This document shows positions 52,833 to 61,174 of a stretch of 64,000 bases of DNA, piece by piece. This DNA comes from JAFEBO01 sp044221315 (GTDB lineage: Bacteria; Planctomycetota; Phycisphaerae; Phycisphaerales; UBA1924): assembly GCA_044221315.1 (NCBI GenBank), contig JBGAPK010000015.1, positions 1-64,000 of the forward strand, written 5' to 3'. The notes under the pieces are model-generated. The model saw only the letters and a list, made by a program, of their open reading frames with translations. It did no database searches and was not told the origin of the DNA. Position 1 is the stretch's first letter, and every line of letters begins with the position of its first letter. The translations under genes were made by a program, and so were the position numbers.

Positions 52833-53855
52833 ATGCAAACGGCACCAGGGTACATCGGGTTGGATTATCACAATCGGAGCGTTCAGGTGTGCGTGGTTGA
52901 TCAACAGGGCGGCGTGCTGGTCAATCGGCGGTGCGGCAACAGCGTCGCGGAGATCGCCGGCGCGGTCGGACCGGGACGCGATGTGGGCCGGGTGGCGCTC
53001 GAGTCTTGCTGCGGTGCCGCCGATCTGGCGGACGCGCTGCAGCGGGAGGCGGGGTGGCCGGTCACGCTGGCGCATCCGGGGTATGCCCATCGCATGAAGC
53101 ACAACCCCGACAAGAGCGACCTGGCCGACGCGAGAATGCTGGCCGAATTGTGCCGCGCGGGATTTGTGCCCCCGGTCTGGCTGGCGCCGACGTGGGTACG
53201 CGAGCTGAGGCTCTTGATCCGCCTGCGTGCGGATCTGGTGGGCCGCATCCGCGCGATCAAGACGCGGATGCTCGGCGTCCTGCGTGCCCAGCGGATCGCT
53301 GAACCAGCCAAGCCGGGGCGGTGGACCAGGGGCTGGCTGGCTTGGCTGGAGGGCGCGATCGGCCGGAGCGAGACGGGCGCGTTCGTGATCGAGACGCACC
53401 TCACGGAATGGAAGAGCCTGGCGGAGCGCGTCGCGGGCGTCGAGACGCGATTGGATCATGCCCTGCACGACGATCCGGTCGTGGCGAAATTGCTCGAACA
53501 GCCGGGCGTGGGCAAGGTGACAGCGTGGACGATGCGGGCGTTGATCGGAGAGTTCTCCCGCTTCCACTGCGGCAAGCAGCTCTCGCGATTCTGCGCGGTC
53601 ACGCCGCGAAACTGTTCGAGCGGAGAGCGCGTCGCGGACTCCGGATTGATCAAGGCGGGTGATCCGGCGCTCAAGAGCGTGCTGATCGAGGCGGCGCACC
53701 GCCTGCGGAGGTACGTGCCGCGCTGGCAAAGCTTCTCGGAGCAGATGGCCAAGCGGGGCAAGCCGACGAGCGTGATCGTGGCGGCGGTGGCGAATCGATG
53801 GGTGCGGTGGTTGTACTACCAGATCAAGGAGGTTGAGACTCGCGCGGCGGCCTGA
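52833..53855 (+). CDS. IS110-family transposase (DEDD)
   Basis: A 340-residue IS110 recombinase; AAGGAG precedes the ATG. The N-terminal RuvC-like DEDD domain shows IGLDYHNRSVQVCVV (first Asp), VALESCCGAADLADAL (Glu), and NPDKSDLADARMLAELC (Asp, Asp). The C-terminal part has LLEQPGVGKVTAWTMRALIGEF and TPRNCSSGERVADSG, the serine region used with the bridge RNA. Length is typical (about 320-400). No terminal inverted repeats are seen, as expected. Together with the flanking structured non-coding DNA it forms an intact-looking element. Confidence 0.93.
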   Translation: MQTAPGYIGLDYHNRSVQVCVVDQQGGVLVNRRCGNSVAEIAGAVGPGRDVGRVALESCCGAADLADALQREAGWPVTLAHPGYAHRMKHNPDKSDLADARMLAELCRAGFVPPVWLAPTWVRELRLLIRLRADLVGRIRAIKTRMLGVLRAQRIAEPAKPGRWTRGWLAWLEGAIGRSETGAFVIETHLTEWKSLAERVAGVETRLDHALHDDPVVAKLLEQPGVGKVTAWTMRALIGEFSRFHCGKQLSRFCAVTPRNCSSGERVADSGLIKAGDPALKSVLIEAAHRLRRYVPRWQSFSEQMAKRGKPTSVIVAAVANRWVRWLYYQIKEVETRAAA

Positions 53856-54181
53856 AGCCCGGCGCGAACCCCGGCAGAGCCGACAGGCAGCAAAGACGTG
53901 AATGAGAACCCGCGAAGGGGCCGGCACGCTCGAGTGGCACTTGGACTTACCACCCGGAGGTCCGAAAGGGCAGCCGGCTCCGACGCCTCGAATTCAACCC
54001 ATATGGGCAGGGATCAATCCCGCGCTCGGATAGACGAATGGGTGCTCTTCACGGCTTGACTTCCGACGGGTCTTCATAGAAGTGCCACGACTCGTATGGT
54101 GGTTTTCGAATCGCCGGTGGAAGGAGGTCAGGGCCACCCGCCGCCCCCAACCAAACCGGCTGACAGATTGGAGCCGGGTGT
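53856..54181. mobile_element. IS110 right end and boundary
   Basis: About 325 bp after the transposase without a convincing gene. The proximal part has short stems (for example GGAC...GTCC around 53942-53963) and repeats the 9-mer GAGGTCCGA found upstream of the transposase. The right boundary of the element cannot be placed without a copy or empty site for comparison; composition changes near 53990-54000. Confidence 0.5.
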
Positions 54182-54943
54182 CTACCAAGAGTCTTTACCG
54201 CGACGCCGAAAATGTGCGCGGCGCACGTCCACTAGGGCGTTCCCGCTCTCCAAAGGCATTTGTAATCCCAGATGTTGTTCAACATCAACAAACCACGGCT
54301 GTGTGAGCACTTTGTTCCAACTAACGGGTAACAGCATGCTGGGCCACTTCTCCACCGAAGTTGCCTGCATCAATGCCGTGTAATAACGGTAGACGGCCCA
54401 ACATCCGTTCCAAGCATGTCGGAGATGCCGTACACGGGGGGTATTGAACCGAAGTGGGCGCCGATCGTTGTGGGCGACTCTCTGATCGACCCAAGACCTA
54501 ATTGGATCGACAATTCGAACAAGTTGGTGGCGGTGCTTTTCGGCGATCGTCGCAGGAAACTCGGCGCCGGCTGATCCGATGATTCGGGCAAAATCAGCCT
54601 CACCCCGCCGTATGGCCTCGCGAGAAGTCCCAAACAACAGCGCATAGTCCCGACGACGAATTACGAACTGGCGCTCCGCTATCGCCTGCAGCACTCGAAG
54701 AAAGCTATGTGTTTCCTTGCCATCGTCAGTAACGCGACGAAGGCCGACAGCCATGGTCGTTTGATGAGTCATCGCCACAAATCGCAAGAACTCGCCCGGA
54801 CGTCCGAGCTCCGGATAGCGCTTTACCTGCCCGATCAACGCCTGCCACACCTGTTCGTTCATGCGGAGCGTGAGTAGTTGATCATGACAGACCTTGAGAC
54901 TTCGGAGAAGAAACTCTTTGTTGGCCACCCCTGCAGGATACAT
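54182..54943 (-). CDS. HEPN/AbiU2-like protein
   Basis: A 253-residue soluble protein with no signal. The helical layout, FLRFVAMTHQTTMAVGLRRV and the motif RSWVDQRVAHNDRR (about residue 150) resemble AbiU2-type HEPN proteins, where a basic residue and the AH pair near helix ends form the RNase-like site. HEPN proteins often act in abortive-infection or toxin systems, but no partner antitoxin is visible. GC content is clearly lower than in neighbours and it lies next to the IS110 element, which suggests transfer. Assignment is from motif memory only. Confidence 0.5.
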   Translation of the reverse strand: MYPAGVANKEFLLRSLKVCHDQLLTLRMNEQVWQALIGQVKRYPELGRPGEFLRFVAMTHQTTMAVGLRRVTDDGKETHSFLRVLQAIAERQFVIRRRDYALLFGTSREAIRRGEADFARIIGSAGAEFPATIAEKHRHQLVRIVDPIRSWVDQRVAHNDRRPLRFNTPRVRHLRHAWNGCWAVYRYYTALMQATSVEKWPSMLLPVSWNKVLTQPWFVDVEQHLGLQMPLESGNALVDVRRAHFRRRGKDSW

Positions 54944-55012
54944 CTTTCAATCCGGGCAGGTGGAACGGACTTCCGAGGTCGGTGTATCTTTGCTTTGCTG
55001 GCACTTCACCAA

Positions 55013-57841
55013 CTACTTCTTCGCCGGTTCCGGCGCCGCTTGCGCCGCATCCAACTTCGCCTTCCACTCCGTCGCCTTCGCGTCGTATCCCTTGCCGGGC
55101 TGGGCGGTGTTCCAGGCGGTGTACAGATCGATCAGCGCCTGATCGCACGCCTTCGTGTCCTTGTGCGCCTCCCCCCGCATCTTCGCCGAACGCGACTGCG
55201 CCTCAATCAACGTCTTCTCCGCGCTCGCAAACTCTCCCGCCCCCACCCCCGCCCTCGCCTTCCCCAGATTCAGCAAAAACCGGTGCAGCCGCGCCGTGCC
55301 GTCGAGCACGTTGTGCGCCGGCTCCTCGCCCGGCGCCATCACCTTCACCGCCTCGTCGTACTTCTTCTGCGTCAGTAAGAGCCCGCCCAGACTGTTCAAT
55401 GAAATCATCGTGTCGAGGTTGTCTAACCCGAACACCTTCAACTGCTTCTCCAGCGCCTCGCGGCACAGCGGCTCTGCCTCGTCGAGCTTGCCCTGCACCT
55501 GCAGCAGCACCTCCAGCTCGCTCATCGCCACCAGCGTGTGCGGGTGATCCTCCCCGAGCAGTCTTCTCCGGCGCTCCAATGTCTCGCGCATCAGGGGCTC
55601 GGCCTCCGCCAGCTTGCCCTGGGCCTTCAAGGCCGTCGCCAGGTTGCCCATCGACGTCAGCGTGTCCTGATGATCATTCCCGTGCGCCTTGCGGTTCAGT
55701 TCGAGCGCCTCGCGCCCGAATTTCTCCGCCTCCTCGAACTTCCCCTGCTCGTTCTTCAGCGTTCCCATCGCCCCCAGCATGTTCATCATCACCTGGTTGG
55801 GCTTGTCGGTCAGCTTGCGGCTGCGCTCGAGGGCTTCCTTGTAGTACGGTTCGGCCTCGGCGGCCTTGCCCATGAAGATCATCTGCGAACCCATGTTCGC
55901 GATCGCGATGACCGTCTCCTTGTTGTCGTCCCCGAGCACGCGGCGCTTGCGCTCCAGACACTCGCGGAAGTACGGCTCGGCTTCTTTGAGCTTCCCGGAC
56001 CACTGCAACAGGATGGCCATGTTGTTGAGCGAGGTCAGTGTCTCGGGGTGATCGTCCCCCAGCACCTTGCGGCGAGTGGCCAGGGCCGACTCCTGCAGCG
56101 GCATCGCCTCGGCGTACAACGAGAGATCGCCGTAGCGATCGGCGATCGCCTGCTTGAGTGCCGCGTTCACCGCGGGCTGGTCTTTGAACTCTGTTTCGAT
56201 TGCCTTGATCGCGGGTTTCAGGATGGTCTGATCGATCAGGTCGCGTGCCGCGTCGGTCGCGTTCACCTTCCCCCACTGCTTCATGAACGCGGCGCCCTGA
56301 GTGGCCCGCTCGGGCTCCGGCACGTTCTCCTTGGCCAGTGCCGCAACGAACTTTGCGTTCACATCGGCCGTGAGCCGCTTGCCCGCCTCCGACGGATCGA
56401 CCTGCGAGAGCATCTTGGCCTGGAAATCAGAGACCTTTTTGAGTTCTTCGGCTCGCTTGGCGGTTTCGGCCTCGGCGGCGACGGCGCGGCTGCGCTCCGC
56501 TTGCGCGGCATCGCGCTCCCGCTCCGCCCGATTGGCCTGCCAGGCGAATCCGATCGCACCCAACAGAAGTGCCATACCCACGGCGCCCGTCGCCAGCACC
56601 ACGCCCCGATTCCGCTTCGCGAATTTCCGAAGCTGGTACGCGCGGCTTGGAGGAGCCGCGAGCACGGCATCGCCGCTCAGATATCGGTGGATGTCCGCAC
56701 CGAGTGCGCCGGCCGAGTCGTACCGGCGGGCACGGTCCTTCTCCATCGCCTTCATCACGATCCAGTCGAGTTCGCCCCGCACGAGCGTGCTGAGGCGGGC
56801 GGGCTGCGTGGAGCGGGTGGCGGCGACGTCGCCGATCTTGCCGGCGAGGGTGCTGATGCGGGTGCTGGGCTTGGGCGGGTCTTCCTCGCGGATGATGCGG
56901 AGGAGTTCGCCGTATGCCGCGGACCGGAGGCGGTCGGAATCGAAGGGCGTGGCGCCGGTGAGGAGTTCGTAGAGCAGAACGCCGATCGCGTAGACGTCGG
57001 TGCGCGTGTCGATGTCGTCGGCGGATTGGCCGGCCTGCTCGGGGCTCATGTACTCGGGCGTGCCGATCAGTTGCCGGAACTCGGTGAAGATCGTTTTCTC
57101 GGTGAGGCGGGCGCTGGTGGCCTTGGCGATGCCGAAGTCGATGATCTTGGGGACGATCTTCCCGTCGATCCGCGCGACCAGCACGTTGCTCGGCTTGATA
57201 TCGCGGTGGATGACGCCCTTCTGGTGGGCGTGCTGGAGCGCATCGCAGACAATCGCGACGATTTCGAGCCGTTCGCGGATTCCCAGTTTCTCGTCATCGC
57301 AGAATTTTGTCGCCGGCTCGCCCTTCACCAACTCCATCACGAAGTACGGGCGGCCGGTCGCTGTCGCGCCGGCATCGAACACCTTTGCGATGTTCGGGTG
57401 GTCCATGAGCGCGAGTGCCTGGCGCTCGGCCTCGAAGCGGGCGACCACCTGCTTGGTATCCATCCCGAGCTTGATCACCTTGAGCGCGACGCGCCGGCGG
57501 ACGGGCCTTTCCTGTTCGGCCTCGTAAACGACGCCGAAGCCGCCCTCGCCGATGCGGGAGAGCAGGCGGTAGTTGCCGATGCGGTCGCCATCTGAATCGG
57601 AGGGCGCACCGGCGTCTGCCGCGGCACGGATGTCTTCCGCGAGCGATTCGACCGGCATCGGAGCCTCGGCGCCACGAAGAAGCAGCATCACCACTTCGCG
57701 GAGTTTCGGGTCGTCGGCGCAGGCCTTGGCGATGGCCTCTTCGCGTGCCGCGAGGCCGAGATCGCGGACCTCGAAAAAGATCTCGCCCGCCCGCGCCAGG
57801 CGCGCCGCGTCCTCCGATTCGCCAGCGCCCGTCCCGCTCAT
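55013..57841 (-). CDS. Transmembrane Ser/Thr protein kinase with C-terminal TPR
   Basis: A 942-residue kinase whose ATG at 57841 overlaps the sigma-factor stop by four bases (ATGA). After an N-terminal helical segment (about 1-85), the kinase domain has RIGEGGFGVVYEA (P-loop, about 97), RVALKVIKLG (Lys121), VIHRDIKPSNVL (Asp214), IIDFGIAKA (Asp235) and GTPEYMSPEQ. A membrane helix (about 410-432) and a coiled coil follow, then 9-10 TPR-like units (for example LKAQGKLAEAEPL, LDEAEPLCREALEKQ). This is the planctomycete ECF-sigma-linked kinase type. The TPR tail matches the remnant at 32682-33685. Confidence 0.93.
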   Translation of the reverse strand: MSGTGAGESEDAARLARAGEIFFEVRDLGLAAREEAIAKACADDPKLREVVMLLLRGAEAPMPVESLAEDIRAAADAGAPSDSDGDRIGNYRLLSRIGEGGFGVVYEAEQERPVRRRVALKVIKLGMDTKQVVARFEAERQALALMDHPNIAKVFDAGATATGRPYFVMELVKGEPATKFCDDEKLGIRERLEIVAIVCDALQHAHQKGVIHRDIKPSNVLVARIDGKIVPKIIDFGIAKATSARLTEKTIFTEFRQLIGTPEYMSPEQAGQSADDIDTRTDVYAIGVLLYELLTGATPFDSDRLRSAAYGELLRIIREEDPPKPSTRISTLAGKIGDVAATRSTQPARLSTLVRGELDWIVMKAMEKDRARRYDSAGALGADIHRYLSGDAVLAAPPSRAYQLRKFAKRNRGVVLATGAVGMALLLGAIGFAWQANRAERERDAAQAERSRAVAAEAETAKRAEELKKVSDFQAKMLSQVDPSEAGKRLTADVNAKFVAALAKENVPEPERATQGAAFMKQWGKVNATDAARDLIDQTILKPAIKAIETEFKDQPAVNAALKQAIADRYGDLSLYAEAMPLQESALATRRKVLGDDHPETLTSLNNMAILLQWSGKLKEAEPYFRECLERKRRVLGDDNKETVIAIANMGSQMIFMGKAAEAEPYYKEALERSRKLTDKPNQVMMNMLGAMGTLKNEQGKFEEAEKFGREALELNRKAHGNDHQDTLTSMGNLATALKAQGKLAEAEPLMRETLERRRRLLGEDHPHTLVAMSELEVLLQVQGKLDEAEPLCREALEKQLKVFGLDNLDTMISLNSLGGLLLTQKKYDEAVKVMAPGEEPAHNVLDGTARLHRFLLNLGKARAGVGAGEFASAEKTLIEAQSRSAKMRGEAHKDTKACDQALIDLYTAWNTAQPGKGYDAKATEWKAKLDAAQAAPEPAKK

Positions 57842-58437
57842 CGCGCCTCTCCCATCATCTTTCCCGCAAGCCACGCACGCGCCAACTCCCAGTCGCGGTC
57901 GGCCGTCATCCGCGAGACGCCCAGCACCGTCGCCATCTGCTCGGGCGTCATGCCGCCAAAGAGCCTCATCTCGGCGACCCGGGCCGCCCGCGGGCTGAGG
58001 GCCGCAAACTCGGCGAGCAGTTCGTGCAATTCGAGCACCAGCACTTCGCGAGAATCATCACTCGCCGCGGCAACGCCCGAGATGCTCACCCGCTGCCCCT
58101 CGCCCCCGCGCTTCACCGCGCCTTTCTTCCGCGCGTGATCGACCAGCACCTGCCTCATGGCCGTTGCGGCGACGGCCATGAAGTGCTCGCGTTCCCACCG
58201 CCGCCCCCCGCTCGTCCCGGGCCCAACCATCTTCATGAACGCTTCGTGCACCAGCGCCGTCGGCTGGAGCGTGTGCGAGCGTCCCCCACCGTCGCGATGC
58301 TTGTTCAGGTAACTGCCCGCGAGTGCTTTCAACTCCGCATACACGAGCGGCAAGAGCTCGGCCATGGACCGTTCGTCACCACCCGCGGCATTGGAAAGCA
58401 GTTCGCCCACATCTGGCCGCGGACACAGCGGCCGCAT
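57838..58437 (-). CDS. ECF sigma factor (kinase-linked type)
   Basis: A 199-residue sigma-70-like ECF factor from the ATG at 58437. LLSNAAGGDERSMAELLPLVY and LKALAGSYL are region 2.1-2.2, HTLQPTALVHEAFMKM is the family block, HFMAVAATAMRQVLVDHARKK lies in region 2.4, and LSPRAARVAEMRLFGGMTPEQMATVLGVS is region 4. It belongs to the TIGR02999-like group fused or coupled to Ser/Thr kinases in Planctomycetota; the two genes overlap by four bases. It probably responds to the kinase. A longer start (58470) adds nine residues. Confidence 0.92.
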   Translation of the reverse strand: MRPLCPRPDVGELLSNAAGGDERSMAELLPLVYAELKALAGSYLNKHRDGGGRSHTLQPTALVHEAFMKMVGPGTSGGRRWEREHFMAVAATAMRQVLVDHARKKGAVKRGGEGQRVSISGVAAASDDSREVLVLELHELLAEFAALSPRAARVAEMRLFGGMTPEQMATVLGVSRMTADRDWELARAWLAGKMMGEAR

Positions 58438-58632
58438 CCATCCTATCTGAACTTCGCACGGTGCTCTCATGCCCCATCCACGCGTTCGGATGGCCTATTT
58501 CTCGCTCCCGGGGCCGGTTTTTCAAAAATTGACTGTTTCGTGTGATTTCCGTGCGGCCGCCGCGTGGGAGGCATTGGAGGCCCCCAAAATCGGCGGGCCT
58601 TTCCCGAAGTCTGTCTTTTCAAGGGGAATCAC

Positions 58633-60861
58633 ATGCATCGCGCCCGCTCGCTCGTTCTGGCTCTCTCGCTCGCCTCTGGCCTGGCCGCTCCCGCGAGCGC
58701 CGACACACTTGTCTGCCTGATCGACGGCAATGCGCTCAAGATGGGCGGGAGCGCCACCAGCTTCTTCGGCGTCCCCTTCCGCGCTGTGCGGGATGACGTT
58801 GCCAGGACGGTGACTTTCTACATCAAGGGTAATGTCCGGTTTGACGCCGGCACGACGGTTCAGCTTCAGGTGACGGGCTCGCCGTATCCGGTGCGGGTTG
58901 TCTTCGGCAACGACGCGGAGTTCCCGGGCGGCCTGCACGTCTTTGCCGGCACGGCGGGCGCTGGCGGCGCGGGATTGCCGGGGACTGGCGGCGCGTCAAC
59001 CCCGGGGCGGAAAGGCGACGGCTACTTCCACTCCGCTTGGGGCGGCTGGGGCGGGAAGTCACACTCTTGCCTCTACATCAGCAATGGAGGGGACGGGCAC
59101 AATGGCTCGCCCAATTCCGGCGCCGAAGATGCGCTACCGGGCACATCCGGCAACCCGGGAAGCAACGGTGGCCTTGGGATCAATCAGAACAGCCAGCTCG
59201 GCGGTTTCGGAACCGGCGGCGGCGCGGGCTCGCCCGCTCCCATCACGAGCCGGGTGGAGATGGTGGACTACCCGAGCGGCGGTCAGGGTGGAAACGGCGG
59301 CATTTTTAGCGGCACCAATGGCGCCGATGGAGAAGCCGGACGCGCCGGCCCGGACCAGAACCCGTCCGCCAGCGGCGGCCAAGGCGGCGACGCCGCGCTC
59401 GCGCGAAACCCGCTGAACTTCTCGCTCTACCCGATTCTTGTTTCCGGAAACGGAGGTGGAAGTGGTGCCGGCGGAGGTGGCGGCGCGCCCGGAAATGGCG
59501 GAGAGGGAGGGTCATCGGGAGGTGCCGGAGGCGGTGGCGGTTCGACCAATTGTGAAGATGGCGGCGATGGCGGAGATGGAGGCACGGGGGGCGGTGGTCA
59601 GCCGGGCGGAAACGGCGGCGCCGGCGGAAATGGGAATTACGGTGGTGCCGGTGGCGGCGCGATCGAAATCACCGCGCTCGGTCGGCTCACCATTTCTTCC
59701 GGCAACTTCGACGCGCAGGGACAATCGGCAGCCGCCTCGCGCATCGCCGGCTCGCCCGGCACCGCGGGCCTGGGTGGTTACAACGGCGGCGCGGGTTCGC
59801 CCGGCCAGCACGTCAACAGCCCTGCGGGCGATGGCGGTGCGGGCGGGAGAGGGGGTCACGGCGGCGTGAGCGGGAATGGTGGAAACGGAGGCGCGGGCGG
59901 TCTTGGAACCGGCGGTTCGGGCGGCACAATCTTCTTTTCAGCGACGGAGCTGAATGTTTCGGGCACGTACAAGGTTTCGGGCGGCACCAACGGCCTCGGG
60001 CTCGGGCGCTCTGACTCGGGACGCGCGATTGTCTCGTACAGCCACATAAATACCGGGACCATCAGCGCCAACCTCGCACAGGACAACGGCCCGCTGCTCA
60101 CGCTGCCCGGACCGGCGCCGGAGGCGCAGGCCGCGTCGCCATATATCTACGGCGGCCCCACCGTGCCGTACATCGCGGGGCTGGAAGGCGGCGCGGCGAT
60201 CGGCGGCATCGTTCCGAACCTGACACCCGCCATGGTTCTGGGAGCGGAGAGCGTTCCGGCCAACACGGTCGCGGCGATGGTGCTCGTGGAAACGGAATTG
60301 CCGGGGATCGTGTACGACCGGTCGAAGTACCGCGCGCTGCTGTTTCTCAACATGGCGCCGAGCACGACCGTGCAGTTGTTCTCCATGGGCCTGGGCGGAA
60401 CCCAGCATTCATCGTTGCTCAGAACGTTTGGATGGGCGAACGATCCGCGGTTTAACGACGTGACGGTTCAGCCGCAGACCATCACGTCGCTCGGCAACTC
60501 CGTGTACATGACTCTGGTGCCGGCGGGTCAGCTCAATCAGCACATCGCGAAGATGCGCATCGTGACGCCATCGCCGACGCCGAGCGCCGAGGACGAGATC
60601 AGCAAGGAAACGACGGACTTTGGAGTTGGTTTCGGGCGGATGATGACGCTGCAGAAGCGGGTGTGCACCGGGGACTTCAACAACGACGGCATGGTGGATG
60701 ATGCCGACTTCCAGATCTTCGTGGTCGGCTACAACATCCTGGACTGTGCCGACGGTTCGATGCCGGCGGGGTGCCCGGCGGATATCACGCGGGATGGATT
60801 TGTGGACGACACGGACTTCAGCAGGTTTGTGGTGGCGTACGACGCGCTGATCTGCCCGTAA
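58633..60861 (+). CDS. Glycine-rich secreted protein with dockerin-like tag (copy 1)
   Basis: A 742-residue exported protein; AGGGGA precedes the ATG. Signal ends ASADTL. An N-terminal module VRDDVARTVTFYIKGN plus VRVVFGNDAEFPGGL is shared with the next gene. The core (about 120-420) is a Gly-rich sheet-like array of GGNGGxGG, GGAGGxGG and GGGQPGGNGG repeats, reminiscent of PE_PGRS-type Gly-rich proteins. A globular part (about 430-660) with GPTVPYIAGLEGGAAIGG follows. The tag has loops DFNNDGMVDDADF and DITRDGFVDDTDF around LDCADGSMPAGCP. A terminator follows. Confidence 0.85.
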   Translation: MHRARSLVLALSLASGLAAPASADTLVCLIDGNALKMGGSATSFFGVPFRAVRDDVARTVTFYIKGNVRFDAGTTVQLQVTGSPYPVRVVFGNDAEFPGGLHVFAGTAGAGGAGLPGTGGASTPGRKGDGYFHSAWGGWGGKSHSCLYISNGGDGHNGSPNSGAEDALPGTSGNPGSNGGLGINQNSQLGGFGTGGGAGSPAPITSRVEMVDYPSGGQGGNGGIFSGTNGADGEAGRAGPDQNPSASGGQGGDAALARNPLNFSLYPILVSGNGGGSGAGGGGGAPGNGGEGGSSGGAGGGGGSTNCEDGGDGGDGGTGGGGQPGGNGGAGGNGNYGGAGGGAIEITALGRLTISSGNFDAQGQSAAASRIAGSPGTAGLGGYNGGAGSPGQHVNSPAGDGGAGGRGGHGGVSGNGGNGGAGGLGTGGSGGTIFFSATELNVSGTYKVSGGTNGLGLGRSDSGRAIVSYSHINTGTISANLAQDNGPLLTLPGPAPEAQAASPYIYGGPTVPYIAGLEGGAAIGGIVPNLTPAMVLGAESVPANTVAAMVLVETELPGIVYDRSKYRALLFLNMAPSTTVQLFSMGLGGTQHSSLLRTFGWANDPRFNDVTVQPQTITSLGNSVYMTLVPAGQLNQHIAKMRIVTPSPTPSAEDEISKETTDFGVGFGRMMTLQKRVCTGDFNNDGMVDDADFQIFVVGYNILDCADGSMPAGCPADITRDGFVDDTDFSRFVVAYDALICP

Positions 60862-61174
60862 GCCGTCTCGATGAATGGCGATGGTGTGTCGCGGATGGAA
60901 CACGAGTACGAGCCGGGCCGGTCCGCAAGGGCCGGCTCGGTTGTGTTTGCTCGCGCGAATGCACAAGGCCTGCCCATGTCGCCGCGCTGTTCAACGGTCT
61001 GATTTGATGAAAAAAGTCGCCTTTCGCCGTATTTCTAGAGATTCATGTGATCGCATCGAAGCGGCTGCGTGGATACTCATGAGGTAGTGCCCACCTGCCG
61101 CATCGCGCGGCCGGCACCGTCCTGTCTTCCAGCCCGGCCCCCACCTTCCGGCGGCCCGACTAAGGGGATCATCA
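60862..61174. other. 313-bp region between the two Gly-rich genes
   Basis: Contains a terminator hairpin (60910-60947) and then an AT-richer stretch with no gene, likely the promoter of the second Gly-rich gene. Confidence 0.5.
60910..60947 (+). terminator. Rho-independent terminator after Gly-rich gene 1
   Basis: GAGCCGG...CCGGCTC stem with internal GGTCC-GCAA-GGGCC, followed by GGTTGTGTTT. Confidence 0.7.
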
